The position numbers and the translations under genes are program-made. A model generated the notes under the pieces. The model made no database searches. It was not told where the DNA came from and was given only the letters and a program-made list of their open reading frames with translations. Positions 24,798-33,653 of a stretch of DNA of 64,000 bases are shown here, in pieces. The first letter of the stretch is position 1, and the number at the start of each line of letters is the position of its first letter. Origin of the DNA: Pseudoalteromonas luteoviolacea (GTDB lineage: Bacteria > Pseudomonadota > Gammaproteobacteria > Enterobacterales > Alteromonadaceae); contig NZ_JWIC01000004.1 of the NCBI RefSeq assembly GCF_000814765.1, forward strand, positions 496,001 through 560,000, read 5' to 3'.

Positions 24798-26356
24798 TAT
24801 GCGCGCTTAACATCTACTTTGAGTTTTAGCTTTTGTCCTGGTTGTAAATACTTTTGTCCAGCGATGTTATTCCACTTAATAATGTCTTTGATGGTGACAT
24901 TAAATTTAGACGCGATACGTGCCAATGAATCACCTTTACGTACTTTGTAAGTGATTGTTCGCTCGATTGTTTTGAGCCCCGCAGTTTTTGTCTTTGGCTG
25001 TGATTTATAAATGGTCAGCTTTTGACCAAGCTTGAGTACAGCGCTGGTCTTGAGTTTATTCCAAGCGGCTAACTGCTTAATGGTGACGTCGTGCTCTCGG
25101 CTAATATCCCATAATGTATCACCACTTTTTACAGTATGCGTGTGCTTGTTTTTCTGGGCTTTATTGGCGACTTTTCTCACTGACGTCGGTAAATGCTCGC
25201 TTTTCAGTTCACCTTCACTTAACGGCACCAGTAACTTTTGACCTACGCGAATGATGTGGCTATCAAGTTTATTGAGCGTTTGAATTGCAGATGGACTCGT
25301 ATCAAACTTATTCGCGATGACTGACAGGCTGTCTCCACGGTTGACCGTGTAATATTGCCAGCGCAGTCTTTCTTGCATTGGTGTATTGGCTAACTTGGTC
25401 TTAAACTGTGCGATTTTATCTGTGGGTAACAATAAACTATGTGGACCTTTAGGGTCCGTCGCCCAGCGGTTGAACCCCGGGTTTAAACGATAGAGTTCGG
25501 TTAATGAGATCCCCGCCATATCTGCTGCGAGAGCTAAATCAATTTGTGTGCCGACGTCTACGGTATCAACAACTTGCGCGTTGATGATTTTGTTCCAAGT
25601 TACTTTGAATTCTTCTTGACGCAATAGAAGATCAGATAGTGCCAGTAATTTAGGGACATAAGCCGTGGTTTCTCGCGGTAAATCTAAAGACCAAAAGTCC
25701 GTGGGCAGGTGCTTTTTGCGATTTTTTCTGATCGCTCGCATAACTCTGCCTTCACCTGAGTTATAGGCTGCAATGGCATTTAACCAGTCACCATCTAGTG
25801 TTTTGTGCAAATAGGTTAAGTAGTCCAATGCTGCACGAGTTGACTGCACAATATCGCGTCTCCCGTCATACCACCAATTTTGCTTGAGGTCGAAGCGTTC
25901 ACCAGTTTGTGGCATAAATTGCCAAATACCTGAAGCACTGCGATGTGAGTAACCAAATGGGTCAAATGCACTTTCCACAATTGGTAGTAGCGCAATTTCA
26001 ATCGGCATTTGGCGCTTTTCCACTTCTTCTACAATAAAGTACAAGTACGGTTCTGCGCGTTTAGAGATCCGATCCAAATAAGATTGGTGGCGCTGATAGT
26101 AATTTCTTTCTGCCACCACGGGACGGTTTTGTGGCACCGGAATGGACAGTTGATAACGGATCCTTTCCCATACATCATCAAATACTGGTGGCGGTTCGTC
26201 CGCTTCAATAGGCTCTTGAATGGCATGAGACAGTACGTCACTAATTTGAGCAGGGCTTGCGTGATCACGTACATCTGTTTCTTGGGGTTGCGTTGGTGTT
26301 AATTCACAGCCAGTGATTAAACTTAAAATCGCAATTATCAGCAGTGGCTTTTTCAT
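24797..26356 (-). CDS. mltD: Membrane-bound lytic murein transglycosylase D
   Basis: 519 residues from the ATG at 26356 (product MKKPLLIIAILSLITGC, with AAGAG before it); an upstream TTG at 26377 would only add MPDKKRF. The lipobox gives a lipidated cysteine at residue 17. The SLT domain (about 100-215) has the catalytic glutamate in ALLPIVESAFDPFG, then SASGIWQFMPQTG and AAYNSGEGRV. Three LysM domains follow (about 340-384, 409-452 and 470-513: YTVNRGDSLS, HTVKSGDTLW, YKVRKGDSLA). E. coli MltD has two LysM and 452 residues, so this form has one extra. It cleaves peptidoglycan to anhydromuropeptides at the outer membrane. Confidence 0.93.
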   Translation of the reverse strand: MKKPLLIIAILSLITGCELTPTQPQETDVRDHASPAQISDVLSHAIQEPIEADEPPPVFDDVWERIRYQLSIPVPQNRPVVAERNYYQRHQSYLDRISKRAEPYLYFIVEEVEKRQMPIEIALLPIVESAFDPFGYSHRSASGIWQFMPQTGERFDLKQNWWYDGRRDIVQSTRAALDYLTYLHKTLDGDWLNAIAAYNSGEGRVMRAIRKNRKKHLPTDFWSLDLPRETTAYVPKLLALSDLLLRQEEFKVTWNKIINAQVVDTVDVGTQIDLALAADMAGISLTELYRLNPGFNRWATDPKGPHSLLLPTDKIAQFKTKLANTPMQERLRWQYYTVNRGDSLSVIANKFDTSPSAIQTLNKLDSHIIRVGQKLLVPLSEGELKSEHLPTSVRKVANKAQKNKHTHTVKSGDTLWDISREHDVTIKQLAAWNKLKTSAVLKLGQKLTIYKSQPKTKTAGLKTIERTITYKVRKGDSLARIASKFNVTIKDIIKWNNIAGQKYLQPGQKLKLKVDVKRA

Positions 26357-26519
26357 AAATCTCTTTTTGTCGGGCAAAAACTCGACGATTCTACCTTTAT
26401 CTGAGTTAATTGGGAAGTTATCGTATTTTTCTTACTTAAGGTGTTTAAAATATTTCAACAATAGGGCTTGTAGCAGTATTAACACTTGAAATAATTTAAA
26501 TGTGCCATGGACACTAGAC

Positions 26520-26544
26520 ACCACAGCGGCTTGTCCGCTGTGGT
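26520..26544 (-). terminator. Hairpin downstream of gloB
   Basis: Stem ACCACAGCGG / CCGCTGTGGT with loop CTTGT, 11 bases past the gloB stop on the minus strand. The T tail is weak. Confidence 0.65.
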
Positions 26545-26554
26545 AAACACTTTA

Positions 26555-27322
26555 TTAAAAGTTATCTTTCCATAACCTTAATTTGGCGAAGGATTGCCAG
26601 TGTTGGTCTGATAAACCCTGTAAATCGGTGGGTAAGTGGGTCAGGATATTTGCTTGGTCTGAACGTAAAAACGGATTAACGTTGCGCTCTTTTCCCATCG
26701 TTGTGGGTAGGGTAGGCAAGCCCTTTTCTCGCTGCTGGTGGCACCATGCGATATAATCGGACAAAATTTGGTTTTCTGGCTCTACCGCTTGAGCAAAGGC
26801 AAGGTTTGCTAAGGTATATTCATGGGTACAGTATATCTGGCAAGTGTCGGGTAGCTGCTTCAGCAACTCTAGCGAGTGCCACATTTGCTCTGCGGTGCCT
26901 TCAAAAAGGCGGCCACACCCCCCGCTAAATAAAGTATCACCAGTAAACGTGATCTGCTCATTGGTATAACATATATGGTCAAGTGTATGCCCAGGCGTTT
27001 CCACGACCTTAAATGTAATGCCTGCTATAGTTACATTGTCATTATGCGAGAGCGGATGTGTTATACCGGAAAACTTTGAATCCTTAGGGCCATAAATGGG
27101 AATATCAGGAAACTGTAGCAGCAATTCGGCGACGCCATCCGTATGATCCCAGTGATGGTGGGTGATCAGTATACCTGTAAGTCGACGGTTGTTTGCTTTT
27201 AAAAACGTTAACACGGGCTGACTTTGACCCGGATCGACCACCCAAGTGTGTTGTTCATGTTGACTACATATGGCCCAGATATAGTTATCGTTAAATGCCT
27301 TTATCGGTTCAACTTGCGCCAT
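26555..27322 (-). CDS. gloB: Hydroxyacylglutathione hydrolase (glyoxalase II)
   Basis: 255 residues (E. coli 251). It hydrolyses S-lactoylglutathione to lactate and glutathione in methylglyoxal detoxification. The metallo-beta-lactamase metal motif is intact, THHHWDHTDG (about 54-63), with VETPGHTLDHICY, FTGDTLFSGGCGRLFEG and CTHEYTLANLAFA, and the C-terminal NPFLR (substrate binding). The N-terminal PIKAFNDNYIW is typical. It is divergent from the yafS-like methyltransferase, as in E. coli. Confidence 0.95.
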   Translation of the reverse strand: MAQVEPIKAFNDNYIWAICSQHEQHTWVVDPGQSQPVLTFLKANNRRLTGILITHHHWDHTDGVAELLLQFPDIPIYGPKDSKFSGITHPLSHNDNVTIAGITFKVVETPGHTLDHICYTNEQITFTGDTLFSGGCGRLFEGTAEQMWHSLELLKQLPDTCQIYCTHEYTLANLAFAQAVEPENQILSDYIAWCHQQREKGLPTLPTTMGKERNVNPFLRSDQANILTHLPTDLQGLSDQHWQSFAKLRLWKDNF

Positions 27323-27374
27323 AACTCATTGCTCTATAAAGTGAAGGTGTCAGTAAGTATAACGAGCGTACGGG

Positions 27375-28139
27375 ATGAAACCAGCATTAAGTTTTCAGCA
27401 AGGACCTAAACCACAATCTTGGCAGGACTTTCCTCACGGAGAGTACCTAAAAGCGGGCATTGAGCGGCGTATGGCGCGATGGCTTCCACGGATGTTTGGT
27501 TATCATATGCTTAAATTGGGGTGCCTCAGCGGGCAGCTTGATACCTCTGAGAGTCTCATCGACCATCAAGTCTGTATTTCTTCGAGTGGCCCACATGCTG
27601 GCGTGATAGCTGAGATAGACGAACTTCCTTTTTACGAGCATAGTGTTGACGCGTGTATTTTATCTCAATGTCTGGAGTACCACTCAGATCCCCACCATAT
27701 TTTACGTGAAGCACATCGTACCTTAATTCCCGGTGGCTATATTGTGATCACTGGGTTCAACCCGTTTAGTTTATGCGGGCTTGCGCATATGTTGCCGTTT
27801 AGCGGCGAAAAGCTGCCTTGGTCTGGGCGTTTTTTTACGCCTTCGCGTGTGAAAGACTGGCTAAATTTACTCGGTTTTGAAATCATCGCTGATGAACGTT
27901 TTATTCATGCTTCTCTGGCGAGAGGGTCGCGGCTATCTCGATTTGCACCATGGCGTCGATTTTGCCGACATTATCTGAAGCCCATGGGCAGTGTGTATAT
28001 GCTCGTTGCGCGTAAACGCGTCGCGCCGTTGACGCCGATTAAACCTAAGTGGCACGCGAGGCCTAAATGGACGCCAGCGGTTAAAGGCGCGAGATTAAAG
28101 CACAGTCGCAGCCAGCAAAAAGTAAGTGAGAATGATTAA
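27375..28139 (+). CDS. yafS: SAM-dependent methyltransferase, YafS-like
   Basis: 254 residues (E. coli YafS about 240). A class I methyltransferase fold: [10 protein letters not shown] corresponds to motif I but is degenerate in glycines, [52 protein letters not shown] covers motifs II-IV in a methyltransferase-11 pattern (about 82-130). A basic C-terminal tail ([20 protein letters not shown]) follows. The substrate is unknown. It sits between gloB and rnhA as E. coli yafS does, and its end overlaps the convergent rnhA end by 4 bases. Confidence 0.83.
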   Translation: MKPALSFQQGPKPQSWQDFPHGEYLKAGIERRMARWLPRMFGYHMLKLGCLSGQLDTSESLIDHQVCISSSGPHAGVIAEIDELPFYEHSVDACILSQCLEYHSDPHHILREAHRTLIPGGYIVITGFNPFSLCGLAHMLPFSGEKLPWSGRFFTPSRVKDWLNLLGFEIIADERFIHASLARGSRLSRFAPWRRFCRHYLKPMGSVYMLVARKRVAPLTPIKPKWHARPKWTPAVKGARLKHSRSQQKVSEND

Positions 28140-28600
28140 GTAATATAGCCAGTGTCTTCGAGTAGCGTATCTTGAGAAGCCGCTTCGCGCGCGAGATCAT
28201 CAACCAGTTCATTGTACTTGTTGCCTGCGTGACCTTTTACCCAGCGCCATTGTATATCATGGCGTTGGCATGCCTCGTCTAGTCGTTGCCACAAATCGAC
28301 GTTTTTTACTGGCTGCTTTGCTGCGGTTTGCCAATTTCGTTTTTTCCAATTGGCAAGCCAAGATTCAATGCCTTGTTTAACATATTGACTGTCAGTATAA
28401 AGTATAACTTGGCAAGGGCGTTTCAGTGTTTCCAGTGCGACAATGGCTGCCAACATCTCCATTCGGTTGTTAGTCGTTAGTTGGTAACCTTGGCTGAGTT
28501 GTTTTTCATGGCCTTGATAGCTTAAGTACACACCGTAGCCACCAGGCCCTGGATTGCCAAGACATGAGCCATCGGTATAAATTTCTACTGTTTTTTGCAC
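28136..28600 (-). CDS. rnhA: Ribonuclease HI
   Basis: 154 residues from a GTG at 28600 preceded by AGGCGA (E. coli RnhA 155); a longer frame from 28645 adds 15 residues not found in the family. It degrades the RNA strand of RNA-DNA hybrids. Active-site acidic residues are all visible: [17 protein letters not shown] (Asp about 9), NNRMEMLAA (Glu about 47), YTDSQYV (Asp about 69) and NELVDDLAR (Asp about 133). [11 protein letters not shown] and WVKGHAG match closely. It is divergent from dnaQ, with the promoters packed into 68 bp, as in E. coli. Confidence 0.96.
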   Translation of the reverse strand: MQKTVEIYTDGSCLGNPGPGGYGVYLSYQGHEKQLSQGYQLTTNNRMEMLAAIVALETLKRPCQVILYTDSQYVKQGIESWLANWKKRNWQTAAKQPVKNVDLWQRLDEACQRHDIQWRWVKGHAGNKYNELVDDLAREAASQDTLLEDTGYIT

Positions 28601-28668
28601 GAATTCGCCTGTTTTATGTAGAATGGGCAGATAGACGCTAACCATAGCAAAGTTAGGCAGCCAACGGT

Positions 28669-29379
28669 ATGCAAAAAAGACAAGTAGTACTCGATACAGA
28701 GACCACCGGCATTGACCCCAAAGCCGGACACAGAATCATTGAAATAGGGTGTGTAGAATTAGTTAACCGACGCCTTACCGGTAATAACTTTCACGTGTAT
28801 ATCAATCCGCAACGAGATATTGAAGAAGAAGCCATTGATGTACATGGTATTACCAATGAGTTTTTACGTGGAAAACCATACTTTCATCAAGTTGCACAGG
28901 AGTTTCTGGACTATATTGAAGGTGCTGAGCTGGTGATCCACAATGCCCCGTTCGACGTGGGCTTTATGGATCATGAATTCGCAATGCTTAATCAGGGCTT
29001 CCCAACGACCAATGACGTGTGTGAAGTACTTGATACGTTAGTGATGGCCCGTGGCTTGCATCCTGGTCAAAAGAACAGTCTCGATGCTTTGTGTCGACGT
29101 TATGATATTGATAACTCGAAACGTACGCTGCACGGCGCATTACTGGATTCTGAGATTTTATCAGACGTTTACTTGGCCATGACAGGCGGTCAGAAAAAAC
29201 TAAATCTGGCGCAACAGCTTGAAGGTCAACAACAGAGCGATACTGGAGGGATTAGGCGATTGGCAGCTGATAGACCAAAGTTGCGAGTGATCCATGCCAG
29301 TGAAGATGAAGAGATTGCACATAAAGAAAGAATGGAAATAGTTAATAAGGCATGTGGCCAAAGCCTATGGCAACAATAA
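28669..29379 (+). CDS. dnaQ: DNA polymerase III epsilon subunit (proofreading)
   Basis: 236 residues (E. coli 243). The 3'-5' exonuclease of the replicative polymerase core. Exo [12 protein letters not shown] (about 7-17), Exo [17 protein letters not shown] (about 87-101) and Exo III-epsilon [17 protein letters not shown] (catalytic His and Asp, about 155-171) are intact. The C-terminal tail after a linker binds the alpha subunit. It overlaps promoter DNA with divergent rnhA. Confidence 0.96.
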   Translation: MQKRQVVLDTETTGIDPKAGHRIIEIGCVELVNRRLTGNNFHVYINPQRDIEEEAIDVHGITNEFLRGKPYFHQVAQEFLDYIEGAELVIHNAPFDVGFMDHEFAMLNQGFPTTNDVCEVLDTLVMARGLHPGQKNSLDALCRRYDIDNSKRTLHGALLDSEILSDVYLAMTGGQKKLNLAQQLEGQQQSDTGGIRRLAADRPKLRVIHASEDEEIAHKERMEIVNKACGQSLWQQ

Positions 29380-29392
29380 CGAGGTAAGATTA

Positions 29393-30763
29393 ATGCGCAT
29401 TTGCTTAGCAGTGTTGTTTACGTTTTTAAGTTGGTTGGCTTATTGTGAAACGCCAGACATTACGATGTTAGAACGTGATGGAGTATCAAATGAAATTCCG
29501 CTGCTAGATAATCGATTTCGCATTGACTACAACGTTGATAAAATTACTTTATTATTTTTTAGGGCGCCTGGCGCTCCCGCCGTGGTGCTTGTAAGGCCGG
29601 ATGGCAGTAAAATTTATTCTATTCACTCTGTAAAAGATGAAAGTCTAGAGTGGTTTGACGAGATTAGTTACGACCTCATTATTATAGATAAGCCAATGCC
29701 CGGGCCTTGGCAAGTCCTTGGGCAGATCATGCAAGACAGCCGAATTATGGTATTAGGCGAAATTGAGTTGGCTGTCGATCCCTTACCGCCGCTACTTTTT
29801 CGCGGTGAAATGTTGAAGGTGAATGGCCGGGTTACCAATGACGGAAAGTCGATTGATGTGGGTTACTTCAGAGATGTGGTCACTTTGTATGTTGAATTTG
29901 TCAGCACCAATAATGAGCAGTATGCGAACTTTGGTGCGGGCACACAAAGTGTGACTGAGTTCAGAGATGATGGCAGAGATTTTGACGAGCGGCCACTCGA
30001 TGGAATATTCACTGGCGAGTTTAGGCTTGTTTTCCCAGCCGGAGAGTGGCAACCCGAGTTTTACATTGAAACACCGATCTTAAAAAGGCGAGTGGTCAAA
30101 GATCCTATTGTTATCGCCGAGCCGCCATTTAGCTTTGAACTGCAGTTGGCAGATGATGAGGAGTTTGAGCATGAGCTTGTGATCAAGCTTAACCGCGAAA
30201 TCGTCAAGCCAGAGACTGTCATTTTACAGGGGAAGATCCTTTACCCTAACGGCGAAGAGCAACTATTTACGCTCGATGAGGCCGAGCGTTTTTATCGCCA
30301 ACTGCAAATAAAGAATTATGACTGGGGGCGTTACAGTATCCAGCTGTCGGCATTTGGTGAAAATATCAATGGCCGTGAGTTTATGGCATCGATACCGGAT
30401 TATAACTTCGAAATAGAGCGCCCGATTGAAAAGGTGCCTGAATTAACTAAACCCATAACGCCTGCCGAATTACTAGAACAGCCAGAACCGGTTGAGCCTG
30501 AAACAAGTCCTGTGCTCATCGTGACGATTGTCGTTGTGGGTAATTTATTGGTTTTACTACTGGGCTGGTTGGCAATAAGAGTGTTTGTGCAAAACAAACC
30601 ACTGAAATTCTCAATTCCGTTGCCGACTTCATTACCATTTTTGAAGAAAAAGTCGAAAGATGAGGATGATGAGTTGGTCGTTGGTGAGGAAAATAGCGCC
30701 GAAGGGGGTGACTCCGACTCAGGTGATGTACTAAATTTATCCATGTCGGATGATAAGCGATAA
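29393..30763 (+). CDS. TIGR03503-type membrane-anchored protein
   Basis: 456 residues from the ATG at 29393, preceded by GAGG at good spacing. Signal peptide (1-18, ending AYC-ET). A large periplasmic part contains GPWQVLGQIMQDSRIMVLGEIELAVDPLPPLLFRGE and AGEWQPEFYIETPILKR, patterns I associate with the TIGR03503 family of Vibrio, Shewanella and Pseudoalteromonas. A single membrane helix near the end (about 375-397, SPVLIVTIVVVGNLLVLLLGW) is followed by a short, very acidic cytoplasmic tail. Topology resembles von Willebrand-type envelope proteins. Function is unknown. It starts 13 bp after dnaQ, so it may be co-transcribed. Confidence 0.75.
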   Translation: MRICLAVLFTFLSWLAYCETPDITMLERDGVSNEIPLLDNRFRIDYNVDKITLLFFRAPGAPAVVLVRPDGSKIYSIHSVKDESLEWFDEISYDLIIIDKPMPGPWQVLGQIMQDSRIMVLGEIELAVDPLPPLLFRGEMLKVNGRVTNDGKSIDVGYFRDVVTLYVEFVSTNNEQYANFGAGTQSVTEFRDDGRDFDERPLDGIFTGEFRLVFPAGEWQPEFYIETPILKRRVVKDPIVIAEPPFSFELQLADDEEFEHELVIKLNREIVKPETVILQGKILYPNGEEQLFTLDEAERFYRQLQIKNYDWGRYSIQLSAFGENINGREFMASIPDYNFEIERPIEKVPELTKPITPAELLEQPEPVEPETSPVLIVTIVVVGNLLVLLLGWLAIRVFVQNKPLKFSIPLPTSLPFLKKKSKDEDDELVVGEENSAEGGDSDSGDVLNLSMSDDKR

Positions 30764-30908
30764 CTTTTTTTAGCTCTATGAGTATAACCGATGTGAGAGC
30801 CATAACCCGTATAGTCGCTTTTTTTGATTGAGTTCTATACAAGGTGATGTAATTTTCATCGTGCAACTGCATTTATCGCTAAAAATTCAGTTTTTTTCAA
30901 AAAAATAG

Positions 30909-30937
30909 TTGACTCTGAAAGGGGTCATTCGTATTAT
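30909..30937 (+). promoter_or_regulatory. Strong sigma-70 promoter of the tRNA-Asp operon
   Basis: TTGACT, a 17-base spacer, then TATTAT, with an A/T-tract (UP-element-like) just upstream and a GC-rich discriminator (TCACGCCGC) downstream. This is the form expected for a stringently controlled stable-RNA promoter. It lies about 45 bp before the first tRNA. Confidence 0.82.
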
Positions 30938-30988
30938 TCACGCCGCTGTCAGGGAGCACACCTTGTCAGTGAGATACAAAGTTATCGC

Positions 30989-31065
30989 GGAGTGGTAGTT
31001 CAGTTGGTTAGAATACCGGCCTGTCACGCCGGGGGTCGCGGGTTCGAGTCCCGTCCACTCCGCCA
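30989..31065 (+). tRNA. tRNA-Asp (GTC), copy 1
   Basis: 77 bases with encoded CCA. Acceptor stem GGAGTGG / CCACTCC, anticodon loop CCTGTCACG with GTC, T arm GGGTTCGAGTCCC. It differs from E. coli tRNA-Asp in only a few paired positions. First of seven identical copies in one operon. Confidence 0.98.
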
Positions 31066-31091
31066 TTTAATTTTGTATCGCGATGTAAGCT

Positions 31092-31168
31092 GGAGTGGTA
31101 GTTCAGTTGGTTAGAATACCGGCCTGTCACGCCGGGGGTCGCGGGTTCGAGTCCCGTCCACTCCGCCA
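31092..31168 (+). tRNA. tRNA-Asp (GTC), copy 2
   Basis: Identical 77-base copy; 26 bases after copy 1, with an unrelated spacer. Confidence 0.98.
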
Positions 31169-31197
31169 ACTCGCTTACATATGTGCATTGCTTCTTT

Positions 31198-31274
31198 GGA
31201 GTGGTAGTTCAGTTGGTTAGAATACCGGCCTGTCACGCCGGGGGTCGCGGGTTCGAGTCCCGTCCACTCCGCCA
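31198..31274 (+). tRNA. tRNA-Asp (GTC), copy 3
   Basis: Identical 77-base copy; 29 bases after copy 2. Confidence 0.98.
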
Positions 31275-31303
31275 TTTAATTAAAGAAGCAAGCTAAATCA
31301 CTT

Positions 31304-31380
31304 GGAGTGGTAGTTCAGTTGGTTAGAATACCGGCCTGTCACGCCGGGGGTCGCGGGTTCGAGTCCCGTCCACTCCGCCA
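31304..31380 (+). tRNA. tRNA-Asp (GTC), copy 4
   Basis: Identical 77-base copy; 29 bases after copy 3. Confidence 0.98.
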
Positions 31381-31429
31381 TTTGGCTTTTTAGTGTTTTA
31401 GCAAAAAAATATGACAATACGCTTACTGC

Positions 31430-31506
31430 GGAGTGGTAGTTCAGTTGGTTAGAATACCGGCCTGTCACGCCGGGGGTCGCGGGTTCGAGTCCCGTCCACT
31501 CCGCCA
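31430..31506 (+). tRNA. tRNA-Asp (GTC), copy 5
   Basis: Identical 77-base copy; 49 bases after copy 4, the longest spacer. Confidence 0.98.
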
Positions 31507-31530
31507 TTTAGCGTAAAAAGATATCTCTGC

Positions 31531-31607
31531 GGAGTGGTAGTTCAGTTGGTTAGAATACCGGCCTGTCACGCCGGGGGTCGCGGGTTCGAGTCCCGTCCAC
31601 TCCGCCA
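31531..31607 (+). tRNA. tRNA-Asp (GTC), copy 6
   Basis: Identical 77-base copy; 24 bases after copy 5. Confidence 0.98.
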
Positions 31608-31641
31608 TTTGATATCTTAAAGAACATATACATACCACTGC

Positions 31642-31718
31642 GGAGTGGTAGTTCAGTTGGTTAGAATACCGGCCTGTCACGCCGGGGGTCGCGGGTTCGA
31701 GTCCCGTCCACTCCGCCA
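31642..31718 (+). tRNA. tRNA-Asp (GTC), copy 7
   Basis: Identical 77-base copy; 34 bases after copy 6, last of the array. Confidence 0.98.
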
Positions 31719-31721
31719 TTT

Positions 31722-31762
31722 ATGTTTCTAAAACATATTTCTCCTCTTAGTTTTTTTTAATT
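31722..31762 (+). terminator. Probable end of the tRNA-Asp operon
   Basis: A weak stem ATGTTT / AAACAT (31722-31736) followed by a pyrimidine-rich stretch and TTTTTTTT. The hairpin is AT-rich, so confidence is modest. The DNA from here to 31885 holds nothing else recognised. Confidence 0.5.
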
Positions 31763-31885
31763 CCCTTAAAGTTTTATTTAATTATTTATTCCGCTCATGC
31801 GATTTTTAAGCATTGATGTCTGATCTGCTTATCTCGTTGGATGGAAGTGCAGGGCTGCTTATATGCTTTTAAAGGGCTATGATTG

Positions 31886-31905
31886 AAAAGGGCATCCATG
31901 CCCCT
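31886..31905 (-). terminator. Terminator of the lipid-transfer-like operon
   Basis: On the minus strand, AAGGGGCAT, GG, ATGCCCTTTT then TC; it lies just past the stop at 31912. Confidence 0.7.
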
Positions 31906-31911
31906 TATTGG

Positions 31912-33642
31912 CTAGTTATGACCGTGGATAGCGCTCATAAGCGCTCTGAGGACTTGTTGATCGCGCTCTTGTTTGAGTAGTGGTTTAAGTTTTTCTTTAA
32001 TCTCTTGATTATGAGACATTTGCTTTGCGGCTGCATTGATGGCTGCAACTCGTACTGTATTACTTTGCTGTTTTTGCGCAAATCCAATGACTTTGTCTAT
32101 TTGTGGCTCGGAGAGTTGATTGTTCCCCATGGCTGAGAGCAAAGCTTTCTGTGTGTCTGTATTAGATTCATTTTTGAGTGACTTTTCAAGATAGCCTAGG
32201 CTTACCTCATTTGGCATGTTCCCCAATGCCTGTGCAGCTTTCGCGCGAAGCTTTGCATTATCATTACGCAGGAACTTAGAAATACTCTCTTGATGTGTCG
32301 CATCTGCACTATTGCCTAATGCCGTTAGCAAAGTGGCCTGCTTTTTAGTATCGCGAGTGGTCTCGAGTCTATCTGCAAGCGAGGCGGTTAGCGACTGGGC
32401 AAACTCACTGCCCGCTTGGTTATTAGCGATGACGCCCAAGACCATCAGTGCTGTGCGTGCTAGTTTTTCGTCGCTTGTGGTCAACTCTTCACTGTCTATA
32501 TGACTGTAAATAGAATCGATGAGTTCTGGTGACAAAGGTTGCTCGCTATATTTCAAGGCCATTAGGCTACGAAAGCGTTGATTGGCATCGATCTCCGTAT
32601 CTAGGTACAGATTAGCTAATAATTGATGGGCATACGTAAAATCACTTTTACCAATCATGAGTAGTAAACGACTGAGTTGTTTATCTTCGAAGGTGCCTTG
32701 TTTTATCAAGCTGTGTAATGCATTTAAATGTATTTGGTTATCATAGAGAAGCTGTAGCAATGCCTCTGTAGATAGAGCGCGTAAGTCTTTGCTTAACAAT
32801 AAATTAGTAAAGCTTTTTGCGCTAGCAAGTGGCACGGGCATTGGTTTAGGGTAGACACTACTTTGGGGGAGTTGAGGCCACTGTAGTGGTGACATCGGTA
32901 ATGACATTAGTGCGATATCGGTGGCAATAGGTTGCTGTTTTTGCTTATATTTGATCGTTTGATAGACGTTGATATTAATATCGCCTTTTGCGCTCTCTAC
33001 CAAGGTATTGTTGTAGCCTTGTAATTCTCTTACCCAGCAATCTGTGATGTCTAAAGTAAATAAGTCCTGTTTTATTTCCGGCTTTTTGAAGGAAAATAAC
33101 TGAGTACCTTGTGTCGTTAACGTATAGCTCAACTTTTGTTTTTGAATTGCCTGATTAGCCAGAGTTTGGTATTGGACTCGATAACGGCCTAAATTGTCTG
33201 TCTCTTCGAGAATTTTAGGAGCGCTTAAATCGACCTGCTTTAAGTGCTCAACATGAAATTGCTGATAGATAGCCATCAACTTTTGTTCATCTTCAGGTTT
33301 GAGTTTGGCCGCAAAGTGATAGTCTAAAATATCGCCCGACGAAGCAATTTTGACTGCAAACGGCACGCTGTAATACAGCGCTTGGATAGGTGTATTGTCG
33401 AGCTGTAATTCAGCAGAAGATAATTGTAAACCTAGCCAGTAATGTTTATCCGTTTTTAGCAGTGGTCGGTATACCAAGTCACCTGAAACTGAGAGTTTAT
33501 TTTGACTTGGTGTATTAAGAGTGGTCATTTTTGTATTTGCATGCGTTGAAAACTCGCCCCAGCGTGCACACTCTTGGCTGGCATTAACACCGCCAAAAGG
33601 CAGTGTTAATGTGCAAAGTAATAATGGAGTAGCCCGATTCAT
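31912..33642 (-). CDS. Secreted protein resembling vitellogenin N-terminal region, with HEAT-like repeats
   Basis: 576 residues with a signal peptide (1-21, ending VNA-SQ). Residues about 22-265 look all-beta, and carry patterns seen in the N-terminal barrel of vitellogenin and microsomal triglyceride transfer protein: YYSVPFAVKIASSGDILDYHF, then EETDNLGRYRVQYQ, where eukaryotic members have a D-x-x-G-x-C-x-V-x-Y block. Residues about 270-576 are helical repeats of HEAT type (ALLTALGNSAD, KLRAKAAQALGNMPNE, RVAAINAAAKQ). This barrel-then-helical order and the sizes agree with large lipid transfer proteins. The assignment is from pattern recall, not a search; a plain HEAT-repeat protein is the alternative. 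It lies 11 bp after the lipoprotein gene at 33654-35582 and is probably its partner. Confidence 0.6.
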   Translation of the reverse strand: MNRATPLLLCTLTLPFGGVNASQECARWGEFSTHANTKMTTLNTPSQNKLSVSGDLVYRPLLKTDKHYWLGLQLSSAELQLDNTPIQALYYSVPFAVKIASSGDILDYHFAAKLKPEDEQKLMAIYQQFHVEHLKQVDLSAPKILEETDNLGRYRVQYQTLANQAIQKQKLSYTLTTQGTQLFSFKKPEIKQDLFTLDITDCWVRELQGYNNTLVESAKGDININVYQTIKYKQKQQPIATDIALMSLPMSPLQWPQLPQSSVYPKPMPVPLASAKSFTNLLLSKDLRALSTEALLQLLYDNQIHLNALHSLIKQGTFEDKQLSRLLLMIGKSDFTYAHQLLANLYLDTEIDANQRFRSLMALKYSEQPLSPELIDSIYSHIDSEELTTSDEKLARTALMVLGVIANNQAGSEFAQSLTASLADRLETTRDTKKQATLLTALGNSADATHQESISKFLRNDNAKLRAKAAQALGNMPNEVSLGYLEKSLKNESNTDTQKALLSAMGNNQLSEPQIDKVIGFAQKQQSNTVRVAAINAAAKQMSHNQEIKEKLKPLLKQERDQQVLRALMSAIHGHN

Positions 33643-33653
33643 ACTTTACTCGT

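Noticed and set aside
31298..31719. Minus-strand frames reading MAEWTGLEPATPGVTG in repeated form
   Set aside because: Antisense of tRNA-Asp genes, a well-known spurious annotation.
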